Program-made: the position numbers and the translations under genes
The notes under the pieces: generated by a model
What the model saw: only the letters and a program-made list of their open reading frames with translations
Database searches by the model: none
What the model was told of the DNA's origin: nothing
Shown here: in pieces, positions 17,036 through 26,369 of the stretch
Numbering within the stretch: position 1 is the first letter of the stretch
Layout of the letters: every line of letters starts with the position of its first letter
Assembly (NCBI RefSeq): GCF_001981305.1
Contig: NZ_MSCW01000012.1
Coordinates: forward strand, 62,001-126,000
Source of the DNA: Marinobacter lutaoensis
GTDB lineage: Bacteria > Pseudomonadota > Gammaproteobacteria > Pseudomonadales > Oleiphilaceae
DNA length: 64,000 nt
Reading direction: 5' to 3'

Positions 17036-18091
17036 TCAGGCGGAATCACGTTTCTGCCGGCTTTTCAGCAGGCAGGACTCTTCGATGGTTTTGACCAGTT
17101 CCCGGGCCAGCTCCTCGGGGGTGCCGCAAAAGCTGACGCAGCCGGTGGCGGCCACGGATTCGGGCATGGAACTGTTGCCGCAACTGCGGCTCTCCTGCAC
17201 CCAGATCCGGCTGCCGTAGGCCTTCAGCATGGGCGCGGCGATGGCGCCGTCATTGCCCATGCCGGAAAAGAGGATGGCGTGACAGCGGTTGCCGAAGTGG
17301 TCGGCGGCATTCAGCAGCACCTGATCGATGGAGGGGCCATAGGGGCCGGGCCAGGGGTGATTGAGCTCGGTCAGGGCGCCGGTCTCGTCCAGTTTCCATT
17401 CTCGCTCCACCGGAATCAGGACGACATCCCCGTTTTTCAGCCGGTAGCCCTCCTCGGCGGCCCGGAGCGTGTAGTGAGAATGACGCCCCAGGACCCGGGC
17501 CAGCACTTCGGTGAAGTTGCCGTCGATATGCTGGGCGTACAGGAACGCCACTGGCAGGCCCGGGGGCAGGTGATCAAGAAAGGCCTTGACGGCGGCGGGG
17601 CCGCCCAGGGAGGCGCCCAGCACCCACACCTCCTCGGCCAGGCTGCCGGGGGTGGCAGGGACCAGCCAGCGGGGACTGGGGGGCACGCCGGCCGGCGTCG
17701 CTACCGTGTTGGCCAGTGCCTGGAGGTTGCTCTCGGACTCGAGCTCCTCGAGCGGGCCCAGCTGCTGTTCCAGTTTCCCCAGCAGCCGCCGTTCCCAGCG
17801 GAAATAGTCGGTGCTGCCGGGGCGTGGCGCCAGGTCCAGGCCAAACAGGACCGGGCCCTGCGCCTGCTCCAGCAGGTGGTCGAACAGCGCCGGATGATCC
17901 ACTTCATCGGCCAGGGTCACCAGCCAGAGGTTGGCTTCCGGGAAGTCCGGGTATCCCAGCAGCCGCTCCGGATCCCCGGAAAAGCTGACGTCCAGGCCGA
18001 ACTTGCCGGCGGCGGACTGAAGGCGGTGCCGTTGCAGCACCTTATCGGAGAGAATTCCGACCTTCGGCCGGCCGTTTCGGCCGGTCATCAC
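17036..18091 (-). CDS. chpB: Chemoreceptor methylesterase ChpB
   Basis: A 351-residue CheB-type protein. The C-terminal esterase has the catalytic triad: Ser in LGASLGGPAAVKAF, His in YAQHIDGNF and Asp in FSGMGNDGA. The N-terminal 120 residues look like a degenerate receiver (KVGILSDKVLQRHRL) without the usual acidic pocket, so phosphorylation is doubtful. It removes methyl groups from the receptor PilJ, opposing PilK. Its ATG overlaps the chpA stop by 4 bases. Confidence 0.92.
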   Translation of the reverse strand: MMTGRNGRPKVGILSDKVLQRHRLQSAAGKFGLDVSFSGDPERLLGYPDFPEANLWLVTLADEVDHPALFDHLLEQAQGPVLFGLDLAPRPGSTDYFRWERRLLGKLEQQLGPLEELESESNLQALANTVATPAGVPPSPRWLVPATPGSLAEEVWVLGASLGGPAAVKAFLDHLPPGLPVAFLYAQHIDGNFTEVLARVLGRHSHYTLRAAEEGYRLKNGDVVLIPVEREWKLDETGALTELNHPWPGPYGPSIDQVLLNAADHFGNRCHAILFSGMGNDGAIAAPMLKAYGSRIWVQESRSCGNSSMPESVAATGCVSFCGTPEELARELVKTIEESCLLKSRQKRDSA

Positions 18092-21000
18092 TCGGCACCG
18101 GTCAGCCGCTTGATGGTGTCAAGCAGCTCGACTTCCTGGAACGGCTTGCCAAGGTATTCGTTCACGCCGATGGCCAGCGCCCGTTCCCGGTGCTTCTCCC
18201 CGGTCCGGGACGTGATCATGCAGATCGGTGTGTCCCGCAGGTTGTCGTCGTGACGCACGAAGCTTGCCACCTCGAAACCGTCCATCCGGGGCATCTCGAT
18301 ATCCAGCAGGATGATGTCCGGCTTGTGGTCCTGCAACTGGGCGACCGCGTCCAGGCCGTCTTTCGCGGTAATGACTTCCATGCCGTTGCGCTCCAGCAGA
18401 CGGGAGGTCACCTTGCGTACCGTGACCGAGTCGTCCACCACCATGACCGTGGTGACGTGTTCCTGATACAGCGCTGCCTCCCGGGCTTTTTCCAGATTCG
18501 CCAGCCGCTGGCGCTCGGCCAGGATGTCGGAACGGATCATGGCCGGCAGGTCGAGGATCACCACCACGTTGCCGTCCCCGAGGATGGTGGCTCCGGACAC
18601 GCCCCGCACCGAATTGAACTGGGGCCCGAGTGACTTCACCACGATTTCCCGGCTGCCCATCAGGCTGTCCACCTGCAGTGCCATGGGCTGCTCGGCACCC
18701 CGAACCAGGATCACCGGCAGCGGCAGGGCCTGGCCTTGCAGCTTCGGCTGATGGTCGCTGTTGAGCAGGCTGCCCAGATACTGCAGACGGTACTTCTGCC
18801 CGGCGTATTCGTACAGGGGCGCATCCGGCTTGTAGTACTCCTCCAGTTCATAGGTGCTGACCCGGACGATCCCCTCGATGGTATTCAGCGGAATGGCGTA
18901 GAAGTCCTCGCCGGTGGTCACCATCAGGGCCCGGTTCACCGACACCGTGAACGGCAGGCGGACCGTGAAGGTGGTGCCCCGGCCGGGGGCCGAGTCGATG
19001 TCCAGACTGCCCCCGAGCTGCTTGATCTCGCTGGCCACCACGTCCATGCCCACGCCCCGGCCGGAGATCTGGGTGACCTTCTCGGCGGTGGAGAAACCGG
19101 GTTGGAGAATGAACTGCAGGATCTCCCGTTCGCTCAGTTCCTCGTCCTCGCGCATCATGCCCAGGCGGATCGCCTTGTCACGGATGACCTCGGAGGGGAT
19201 GCCCCGGCCGTCGTCCATCATGCGCAGAACCACGTCGCCGCCTTCGCGGGTCAGGGAAAGAACAACCTCCCCGGTTTCCGGTTTTCCGGCCTGGCGCCGG
19301 TCGGCGGGCGCCTCGATGCCATGGTCCAGGGCGTTGCGCAGCATGTGCTCAAGCGGCGCGATCATCCGCTCCAGGATGTTGCGGTCCATTTCGCCCTCGG
19401 CGTTGCGGACATCGAAGTCCACTTTCTTGCCGAGTTCGGTACTGATCTGGCGCACGATCCGGCGCAGTCGGGGAACCATCGAGGCAAACGGAATCATTCG
19501 GGTCTTCATCAGACCCTCCTGGAGCTCCGTGTTGATGCGGGACTGCTGCACCAGCAACGTCTCTGCGTCCCGCACCCGTTCCGCCAAGGTTTCCCTCAGG
19601 TCGGCCAGGTCCGAGGTGGACTCGGTCAGGGCCCGGGACAGCTGCTGGATGGAGGAGTAGCGGTCCATCTCCAGCGGGTCGAATTCGTCGCCGTAGTTGG
19701 GGCCGTGCTCCTGTTCGGCCCGAAACAGGATCTGGGCCTCGGTCTCGATCTCCATGCGGCGCAGTTGCTCCCGCAGACGCTCGATGGTGGCGGCCATTTC
19801 CTCAAGGGTATGGCTGAAGTCGCTGGTCTGCTGTTCCAGGCGACCACGGGTGATACTGGTTTCGCCCGCGAGGTTGACCAGCTCGTCCAGCAGGGGTGCG
19901 GATACCCGGATGGTTTCCTGTGAACGCTGGGGTTCCGGCGCCCGTTTGCGCGACTCGTTCCGGACCGGCGCGGGCCTGGGGGCCGGGGGCGGTGTTTCGG
20001 CCGCCGGGGCGGTGGTCGGGGTCGGTGCCGACGGAGCGGCGGGTGCGCCGCCCTGATAGCGCTCGCGAACCTCGGCCAGCAGGCTCATGATGGCGTCGTG
20101 ATCCTGGGTGATGGCCTGCCACTGGCTCTCGTCGGGGGCGTTGCCGCCGAGGTCGATGAGGCGGGTTTCGAAGGCATGGGCCTGATCCCCCAGCGCCGTC
20201 AGCTGCGCCAGGCGTGCGCCCCCCTTCAGGGTGTGCAGCGCCCGCTGGGCTTCCTGGTTGAAATGGTAGTTCGTCGGCTCCTTGCGCCAGTCGTCCAGCA
20301 GCTGCTCCAGCTGGTCCATGATCTCGCCGGCTTCCTCCAGAAAGATTTCCAGCACTTCCGGATCCACGCTGTCCTCGGCTGGCGCTGGCTCGGTCGGGCC
20401 GGCGGCCGGGGCCGCCGGCGTCGCCGGTTCCCCGTCGGTGGCTTCCGAGACCGCCTGGGACAGCGCCTGGAGCAACGCCGGTTCCGGCTCCGGCCGCTGG
20501 CCCTCCTCCAGGGCCGCGAGCATGGCCCTGAGACGGGCACTGGCGCGGTCGCTCAGCGCCAGCAGGGTCTGCGGCGGGAGGTTACTGATGATCAGGGTCT
20601 CGAGGGCGTTATGCCAGGCTTCCGCCAGGTCCGCGACCGGGTCCACGTCGGCCAGCCGGGCGCCCCCCTTGAGGGTATGCAGCTCCTGTTGCAGCTGGGC
20701 CAGGCCGGACCACTGGTCCGGGGCCTCACGCCATTGCGCCAGGTATTCGTCAATGGCCTCGTGGATTTCCAGGCCCTCGTCGAGGAACAGGCCGATCAGG
20801 TCGTCGCCGGCGCCGGCCTCCGGTGTGTCGTCAGCGCTCGAGGCTGCCTCGTGGGAGGCCCGAGGGGGGACGCCACGCAGGATGGCCTGGACCTGTTCAA
20901 TCAGGTCGGTGGCCGGTGCGCAGGGTTTGTGGGTGGCCACGTGTTCCACCATGTTGGCGAGCCGGTCGTGGCAGGCGAACAACAGGTCGAGCATGTCGTC

Positions 21001-24000
21001 GGTGGCGGCCAGACGGCCTTGAGCGACCCGCTCAAACAGATCCTCGAGTACGTGGCTGAGATCGCCAATGGCCTCGACACCGGCCATGCGGGCACCGCCC
21101 TTAAGGGTGTGGACGTCCCGCTGCAGTGCCGCGGCGACCTCGGTGTTGGCCGGGTCCTCGCTCCAGCTGTGCAGGGCGCTGCCGGTGGCGTTGATCAGGT
21201 CGTAAGCTTCCTCCAGGAAGATGCCGACCAGCTCGGGGTCCAGGGCTGCGGGCTCGGGAGTGGCTTCCGGCTCGGGCTCCGGAGTGGTGGCCTGGACATC
21301 GGTAACCGGGCGCTGCCCGGTGGCGTTGCCCATGTAGGCATGGATTTCTGCGATCAGGTCCGGCGCAGGGCGCGGTGTTTCGCCGTTGTCCAGGGCTTCG
21401 ACCATGCCCGCCAGCCGGTCGTGGCAGCGGAACAGCAGGTCGGCCAGGGAATCGGTGATGGCTAGGCGTTGGTCGGTCAGGCCCTCGAACAGGGTTTCCA
21501 GCTCATGGGATAGGTCGCCGATCGCCGGGATGTCGGCCAGGCGGGCTCCGCCCTTGAGGGTGTGCAGGTCACGCTGGAGCAGGCGCAGGAGATCCAGGTT
21601 GCCGGTCTGCTCGCTCCAGCTCTGGAGGGCCTCGGCGGTGCTGTCGACCAGGTCGCGGGCTTCTTCCAAAAAGATGTCGGCCAGTTCCTGGTCCATGGTC
21701 GGGTCGGTTTCGTCGAGCTCCGGCAGGGGCCGCGGGCCGTTGTCGGAGGCGTCGCTGTCCACCGGCGCGGCCGGCTCCAGCTCGTCCTGATCCAGGCTCA
21801 GGTCGATCGCTTCCAAATCGTCGGTGAACGCCTGTTCGAAGGCATCCGGCGCCGGTGTTTCCGGTGCCAGGGCTTCCAGGCGGGCGTTCAGGTCCGGTGC
21901 CGGCTCCGTTGCTAGGCCGGCGGCCACCTGGTCCATCATGTTGATCAGCTGCTCGTGGGCCTCGCGCACGGTGCTGAAGAAGCCCTCGTCCGGCACGTCT
22001 TGCCGGTCCGCAATATGGCGGTAGACACGGGTCAGCGCGCCTGCCAGGGCGGAAACATCGGTTAGACCGGCCTCGGCCGCACCCTGGGTAAGCTGTTCCA
22101 GCTCCTGGCGCAGCGACTGTAGCGGTCCGGTTTCCTGGGGATTCCGGGCCCACTGGTCCAGGATCTGTTCGGCGTCGAGGACGATGTCGAGGCCCTCGCC
22201 CAGAAACAGCTGGACCAGCTGCGACCGGGGCCGAACCTCGGGGGGCTCGGCCAGGGTCTCGTCGTGGCTGCGCAACAGGTTCTGGCTGACCTCGTCGAGC
22301 CGTGTCAGGAAGTCCTCGGTGCCGGCCAGCGGTGCCTGGGGCGAGTGGCGGAGTTGGGCCAAGCCCTGTCCCAGGAACTCACAGGTCTGGGCGATCAGGT
22401 CCAGTATCGTGCGGTCCGCGCGCCGGTTCTGGGCCCGGGCTTCCTTGACAAAACGCTCCAGCGGCGTGATCACGGTGGCGATGGGCTCGATGCCGGCGGT
22501 GTGGGCACTGCCTTTGAGGGTGTGCAGAGCCCGGGACAGGTCGTCGGTGTAGGCCACCGAGGGCTTGTCGTTCGCGGCGGCCAGGAAGGCACGCAAGGTC
22601 TCCAGGTGAGTTTGCGCTTCGCTCTCGAAGATCTCCAGAAGAACCGGGTCGACGCCGCGCTCATCCTGGGCATCGTCGTCGGTTTCCGGCAGGGCATCGC
22701 CGTCGGGCATGGCGCTGGCGTCGGGGATCTCCCCGTTGGCGAGGGCGTTGGCCCGTGCCTCCATGGGCGCCACATCAACCGAGGTCGGGCGGCGTTTCTC
22801 GAAGTCGTCCACCAGCCCGGGCAGCGCTGCCGTGACGTCCTGCAGCAGGCCGGCGATGTCGTCGTTCATGAAGATGCTGCCGTCGATGACCCGGTTCAGC
22901 ATGTTTTCCACGGCCCAGGCCAGCTCGCCGACCACGGTGGCGCCCACCATGCGACCGCTGCCCTTGAGGGTATGGAAGGCCCGCCGAACTTCCGCCAGGG
23001 CACTGCGGTCGTCGTGCTGACGCAGCAACATCGGCAGGTATTCGTGGATGGTGTCCAGGACTTCCCCGGCTTCCTCCACGAAAATTTCCAGGATTTCGTC
23101 GTCGATCAGGTCGTCGTCCCCACCGGTGTCCTCCTGGGGCATGCTGGCCGGTTCGGGGTCGATGTGGTCGTGCTCGCCGTCGTCATGCTGAACGGCCTCG
23201 GGGACCCCGGCGGCTGGGGCCTGGCCAGTCCCGGTTTCGGCCCGGCGGGTGTCGGCCATTGCCTCGGCGCGACGGATCAGGGCTTCGACGTCGCCATCGG
23301 GGTGGCCGGCGCGGAATTCCTGGATCAGCGAGGGAATGCGCGCGTTGACGTCGTCCACCAGGGTAAACAGGTCGTCGGTGGGCTTGAGTGTCTGGTCAAT
23401 GACCCGGTTCAGCAGGTTCTCGATTGCCCAGGCCAGTTCACCGATGCTGGTGGCCCCCACCAAACGGCCGCTGCCCTTGAGGGTGTGGAACGCGCGCCGC
23501 ACTTCCGTGAGCGCGTCCCGGTCGTCGTGGTTCTGCTTCAGGCGTGGGTAGTGTTCGCGGATGGTGTCCAGGACTTCCTCGGCTTCCTCCACGAAAATGC
23601 CGAGGATTTCGTCGTCCAGGAGTTCCTCGTCGGACGCCTTGGCGGGCTCGACGGCGGCGGCCGGCGCCTCCGCCTCCGCCAGCGGAGGCTCTGCCTCGGG
23701 CCCGCTGGCCTGCCAGGTCGGCTCGGCACCGACCGGGAAGCCCAGAGTGGCGAGGCTGTCCTCGGCGATACGCAGCACCGCCTCGTTGTCGTCGATGCCC
23801 TCGGCCAGGCGTTCCAGGTAGTACTCGATGCTGGTCACCGCGTCGGCCAGGGTATCCAGCTGTTTCCAGTCGGGCACCTGCCGGCCGGTCAGCAGCACGT
23901 CGGTGACGTAGCGCTCGGCGGAGGCAAGCATGCTGGCCACCCGCTCCAGGGGAATCAGGCCAAGGCCGCCGCGAATGCTGTGCAACAGGCCGGGGACATG

Positions 24001-25428
24001 CTCGATTTCCCGGGCATCCCACTGCGACGCGATGAAGTTGACGATTGCGGACTTCACCTGTTCCAGGGTGTTGCGGGATTCCCGGAGCAGGGCGGCATTG
24101 GCCTCGCCCAGCTCCCGGGAGCCCTCCGGCATGGTTCCGCCGTCGCCGCCGGCCCTCGGCTCGATCCGGCGATCGGCGTCGAGGCCGGCCAGGCTGGCCT
24201 CGACGTAGAGCAGGGCGCCGGCGATGTCCATCAGGGTACCGTCGTCGACCCGTTCGGTCTGGGCGATCAGTCGCTGTACCAGTTCGATCTGCTCGGTTAC
24301 CACCTTGCGTGGAATGCCCAGACCCAGGACCGCCAGGGTGTTGGCCACCTGGCGCAGGCCCGGCAGCAGTTCGTCCAGTTCACGGTTCTGGCGCATCTCC
24401 GAGCGCACGAACAGGTCGAGCTGGTCCTTGAGCTTGGCCAACTCCTCGTTAAGGGCGCTGACCACGGAGTGGATGGCCTCGCGTCCAGGCCCGGACACCC
24501 GGCTGCGGGCGCTGTCGACGTCGTGTTCGGAGGGCAGCGCCAGATCCAGCCGATAGTCGCTGCGCAGGGCGTTGACCTGGGGGGTATCGAGGTCACGGGC
24601 GCGGGCTACGTAGTACAGCAGGTGCTTGAGCAGGGTTTCCGGGACCGGCTGCTGCAGGATGCGGTCGGGCTCTTCGGTCAGGCGCCGGATTTCGAGGTCC
24701 AGTTGCCGCAGCAAGGACTTGACCGCGGCGTTGACCGGGTTGACCTTGGCCTGGAGGGTTTCGACGAAGGCGCCGGCGGCTTTCCAGAGCTCGCCCTGGG
24801 GGGTTTTCTGGCACAGCCGGATCAGGCGCTGGAGGACCTTCTGCAGGTAGTCGAACTGTGCGTCCAGGTTTTCCTCGCGCACCACCCCGGCCAGTGCGAA
24901 CTGGTACATCTGGCGCAGCTTGCGCACGTGGCCCTGAACGTTTGGGTCCCGCAGCCGCTGCCCGGCCCTGGGGTTGCCCGATGGTTGCCGGGCCCGGCTC
25001 AGGTCCGGTTTGAACAACGAGGTGTCGGACAACAGCGACTCGCCCCGGGCGGCCCGGAGGTCGTTCAGCAAGGGCAGCAGCACCATGGGGAAGTCGTCCC
25101 GGCTGCTGGCCAGGTGTTCCAGGTAATGGGGCAGCTGCAGGATGGCCTGCATCAGTACGTCCACGGCGTCATCGACGTTGCTGACCTGGTCGTTCAGGAT
25201 TGCCTGGGTGAGCTTTTCCATTTCCTCGGTGAGCAGGGCCGCACCGTACAGCTCCACCATTTGCAGGGTGCCGTGCACCTGGTGGAGGTAGTTCAGGCAG
25301 AAGCGCAGGCGCGCGGTGTCGTCTCGGTTTTCGACATACGCTTCCAGTGCATGCTGGCCTTGGGTCAGCGTGTCCTGTATTTCCCCCCGAACCCAGTCGA
25401 GGGCGATGCTGTCATGGTGATTGCCCAT
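18088..25428 (-). CDS. chpA: Hybrid chemotaxis histidine kinase of the type IV pilus system, ChpA
   Basis: A 2446-residue CheA hybrid. N-terminal FimL-like region includes LHQVHGT (about 44) and LLHSIRGG (about 484). Seven Hpt domains carry HTLKG with the phospho-His near residues 650, 820, 970, 1290, 1440, 1583 and 1730. An eighth, degenerate copy near 1111 reads LEQLTQG, with Glu in place of His. Dimerisation and ATPase (NALDHGIEAP, about 2034), a CheW domain and a C-terminal receiver (LLDIEMPRMDG, Asp about 2376) follow. It phosphorylates PilG and PilH to control pilus extension and retraction. The ATG at 25428 has GGAG 6 bases upstream; the first 14 codons of the longer frame are dropped. 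Confidence 0.95.
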   Translation of the reverse strand: MGNHHDSIALDWVRGEIQDTLTQGQHALEAYVENRDDTARLRFCLNYLHQVHGTLQMVELYGAALLTEEMEKLTQAILNDQVSNVDDAVDVLMQAILQLPHYLEHLASSRDDFPMVLLPLLNDLRAARGESLLSDTSLFKPDLSRARQPSGNPRAGQRLRDPNVQGHVRKLRQMYQFALAGVVREENLDAQFDYLQKVLQRLIRLCQKTPQGELWKAAGAFVETLQAKVNPVNAAVKSLLRQLDLEIRRLTEEPDRILQQPVPETLLKHLLYYVARARDLDTPQVNALRSDYRLDLALPSEHDVDSARSRVSGPGREAIHSVVSALNEELAKLKDQLDLFVRSEMRQNRELDELLPGLRQVANTLAVLGLGIPRKVVTEQIELVQRLIAQTERVDDGTLMDIAGALLYVEASLAGLDADRRIEPRAGGDGGTMPEGSRELGEANAALLRESRNTLEQVKSAIVNFIASQWDAREIEHVPGLLHSIRGGLGLIPLERVASMLASAERYVTDVLLTGRQVPDWKQLDTLADAVTSIEYYLERLAEGIDDNEAVLRIAEDSLATLGFPVGAEPTWQASGPEAEPPLAEAEAPAAAVEPAKASDEELLDDEILGIFVEEAEEVLDTIREHYPRLKQNHDDRDALTEVRRAFHTLKGSGRLVGATSIGELAWAIENLLNRVIDQTLKPTDDLFTLVDDVNARIPSLIQEFRAGHPDGDVEALIRRAEAMADTRRAETGTGQAPAAGVPEAVQHDDGEHDHIDPEPASMPQEDTGGDDDLIDDEILEIFVEEAGEVLDTIHEYLPMLLRQHDDRSALAEVRRAFHTLKGSGRMVGATVVGELAWAVENMLNRVIDGSIFMNDDIAGLLQDVTAALPGLVDDFEKRRPTSVDVAPMEARANALANGEIPDASAMPDGDALPETDDDAQDERGVDPVLLEIFESEAQTHLETLRAFLAAANDKPSVAYTDDLSRALHTLKGSAHTAGIEPIATVITPLERFVKEARAQNRRADRTILDLIAQTCEFLGQGLAQLRHSPQAPLAGTEDFLTRLDEVSQNLLRSHDETLAEPPEVRPRSQLVQLFLGEGLDIVLDAEQILDQWARNPQETGPLQSLRQELEQLTQGAAEAGLTDVSALAGALTRVYRHIADRQDVPDEGFFSTVREAHEQLINMMDQVAAGLATEPAPDLNARLEALAPETPAPDAFEQAFTDDLEAIDLSLDQDELEPAAPVDSDASDNGPRPLPELDETDPTMDQELADIFLEEARDLVDSTAEALQSWSEQTGNLDLLRLLQRDLHTLKGGARLADIPAIGDLSHELETLFEGLTDQRLAITDSLADLLFRCHDRLAGMVEALDNGETPRPAPDLIAEIHAYMGNATGQRPVTDVQATTPEPEPEATPEPAALDPELVGIFLEEAYDLINATGSALHSWSEDPANTEVAAALQRDVHTLKGGARMAGVEAIGDLSHVLEDLFERVAQGRLAATDDMLDLLFACHDRLANMVEHVATHKPCAPATDLIEQVQAILRGVPPRASHEAASSADDTPEAGAGDDLIGLFLDEGLEIHEAIDEYLAQWREAPDQWSGLAQLQQELHTLKGGARLADVDPVADLAEAWHNALETLIISNLPPQTLLALSDRASARLRAMLAALEEGQRPEPEPALLQALSQAVSEATDGEPATPAAPAAGPTEPAPAEDSVDPEVLEIFLEEAGEIMDQLEQLLDDWRKEPTNYHFNQEAQRALHTLKGGARLAQLTALGDQAHAFETRLIDLGGNAPDESQWQAITQDHDAIMSLLAEVRERYQGGAPAAPSAPTPTTAPAAETPPPAPRPAPVRNESRKRAPEPQRSQETIRVSAPLLDELVNLAGETSITRGRLEQQTSDFSHTLEEMAATIERLREQLRRMEIETEAQILFRAEQEHGPNYGDEFDPLEMDRYSSIQQLSRALTESTSDLADLRETLAERVRDAETLLVQQSRINTELQEGLMKTRMIPFASMVPRLRRIVRQISTELGKKVDFDVRNAEGEMDRNILERMIAPLEHMLRNALDHGIEAPADRRQAGKPETGEVVLSLTREGGDVVLRMMDDGRGIPSEVIRDKAIRLGMMREDEELSEREILQFILQPGFSTAEKVTQISGRGVGMDVVASEIKQLGGSLDIDSAPGRGTTFTVRLPFTVSVNRALMVTTGEDFYAIPLNTIEGIVRVSTYELEEYYKPDAPLYEYAGQKYRLQYLGSLLNSDHQPKLQGQALPLPVILVRGAEQPMALQVDSLMGSREIVVKSLGPQFNSVRGVSGATILGDGNVVVILDLPAMIRSDILAERQRLANLEKAREAALYQEHVTTVMVVDDSVTVRKVTSRLLERNGMEVITAKDGLDAVAQLQDHKPDIILLDIEMPRMDGFEVASFVRHDDNLRDTPICMITSRTGEKHRERALAIGVNEYLGKPFQEVELLDTIKRLTGAE

Positions 25429-25439
25429 AACCACTCCGG

Positions 25440-26339
25440 TTATTCTTCGTCGGCCTGGCGCTTGATCCACGCCAGGACATGTTCCGAGGGGACCCGTTGC
25501 AGGCCGGGTGGCTGCCAGTCGGTCAGCTCACCCTGGCCCAGCACCAGCAGTCCCCCGGGCGCCAGCCGTTCTGCAAGCCGTTTCACGATTTCCCGCCGGC
25601 GCCAGCGGCGGAAATAGATCAGCAGGTTCTGGCAAAAGATGATGTTCATGCCGTGCATGGGGGCCGTGTCCAGATCCAGTACGTTGAGTCTGGCAAAGCA
25701 CACCCGCTCCCGGAGGCTGTCGACCACCTCCACGGTGTTGCGCTCGGCGGGACGGAAATAGCGCTGTTTCAGCGTTTCCTCCACGCCCTGCAACTTGCGG
25801 GCGTTGAACTGCCCGCGCCGGGCCTTTTCGATGGCCGGCTGGCTGATATCGGAGCCGGTTACCCCGAACAGCGGCTTGAGCGCCAGTTGGTTCATGCACT
25901 CGTTCAGTACCATCGCCAGTGTGTAAGGCTCCTCGCCGGTCGAGCAGCCCACGCTCCAGGCTTCCAGCGGGCGCCGGCGCAGCTGCTCACGCGGCCGCGT
26001 CAGGACATAGTCGGAAACCAGGCGAAAGGCGTCGGGGTCCCGGAAAAAGCGGGTTTCCTGAACGGTCAGCCGGTCGACCAGCGTGGCCCACTCCACGATC
26101 GCATCCGGTCCGGACACGATTTTCTCGTAGTAAGCCTGGTAGCTGGGACAGCCGATTTCCCGCATCCGGATCCCCAGGTTGGTCTCCAGAAACGAGCGGC
26201 GCTCGGGCGACAGGGTGATGCCGGTCCGATGTTCCAGCAGGGCCTGCCACTGGCTGAACTGTGCCTCGTCCATGTCGGGCGTCCGGCGCAGCGACCAGAG
26301 GCCGTCAGCCGGTGACAGGTTGTTATGCATGGGCGCCAT
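25440..26339 (-). CDS. pilK: Chemoreceptor methyltransferase PilK (CheR)
   Basis: A 299-residue CheR-family enzyme. It has an N-terminal helical domain, RLTVQETRFFRDPDAF, the SAM-binding WSVGCSTGEEPYTLAM and the NIIFCQNLLIYF motif. It methylates glutamates on PilJ with S-adenosylmethionine. The gene lies between pilJ and chpA, 11 bases ahead of chpA. ATG codons at 26339 and 26330 are both possible; no strong ribosome site separates them. Confidence 0.93.
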   Translation of the reverse strand: MAPMHNNLSPADGLWSLRRTPDMDEAQFSQWQALLEHRTGITLSPERRSFLETNLGIRMREIGCPSYQAYYEKIVSGPDAIVEWATLVDRLTVQETRFFRDPDAFRLVSDYVLTRPREQLRRRPLEAWSVGCSTGEEPYTLAMVLNECMNQLALKPLFGVTGSDISQPAIEKARRGQFNARKLQGVEETLKQRYFRPAERNTVEVVDSLRERVCFARLNVLDLDTAPMHGMNIIFCQNLLIYFRRWRRREIVKRLAERLAPGGLLVLGQGELTDWQPPGLQRVPSEHVLAWIKRQADEE

Positions 26340-26369
26340 AAGCCGTCAACAACCAGAGACCGGGTGCCG

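Noticed and set aside
22264..25617. An 1117-codon open frame on the plus strand opposite chpA
   Set aside because: It is rich in Gln, Val, Gly and Asp with no domain, arises from the high GC of chpA and lacks a ribosome site. ChpA is certain.
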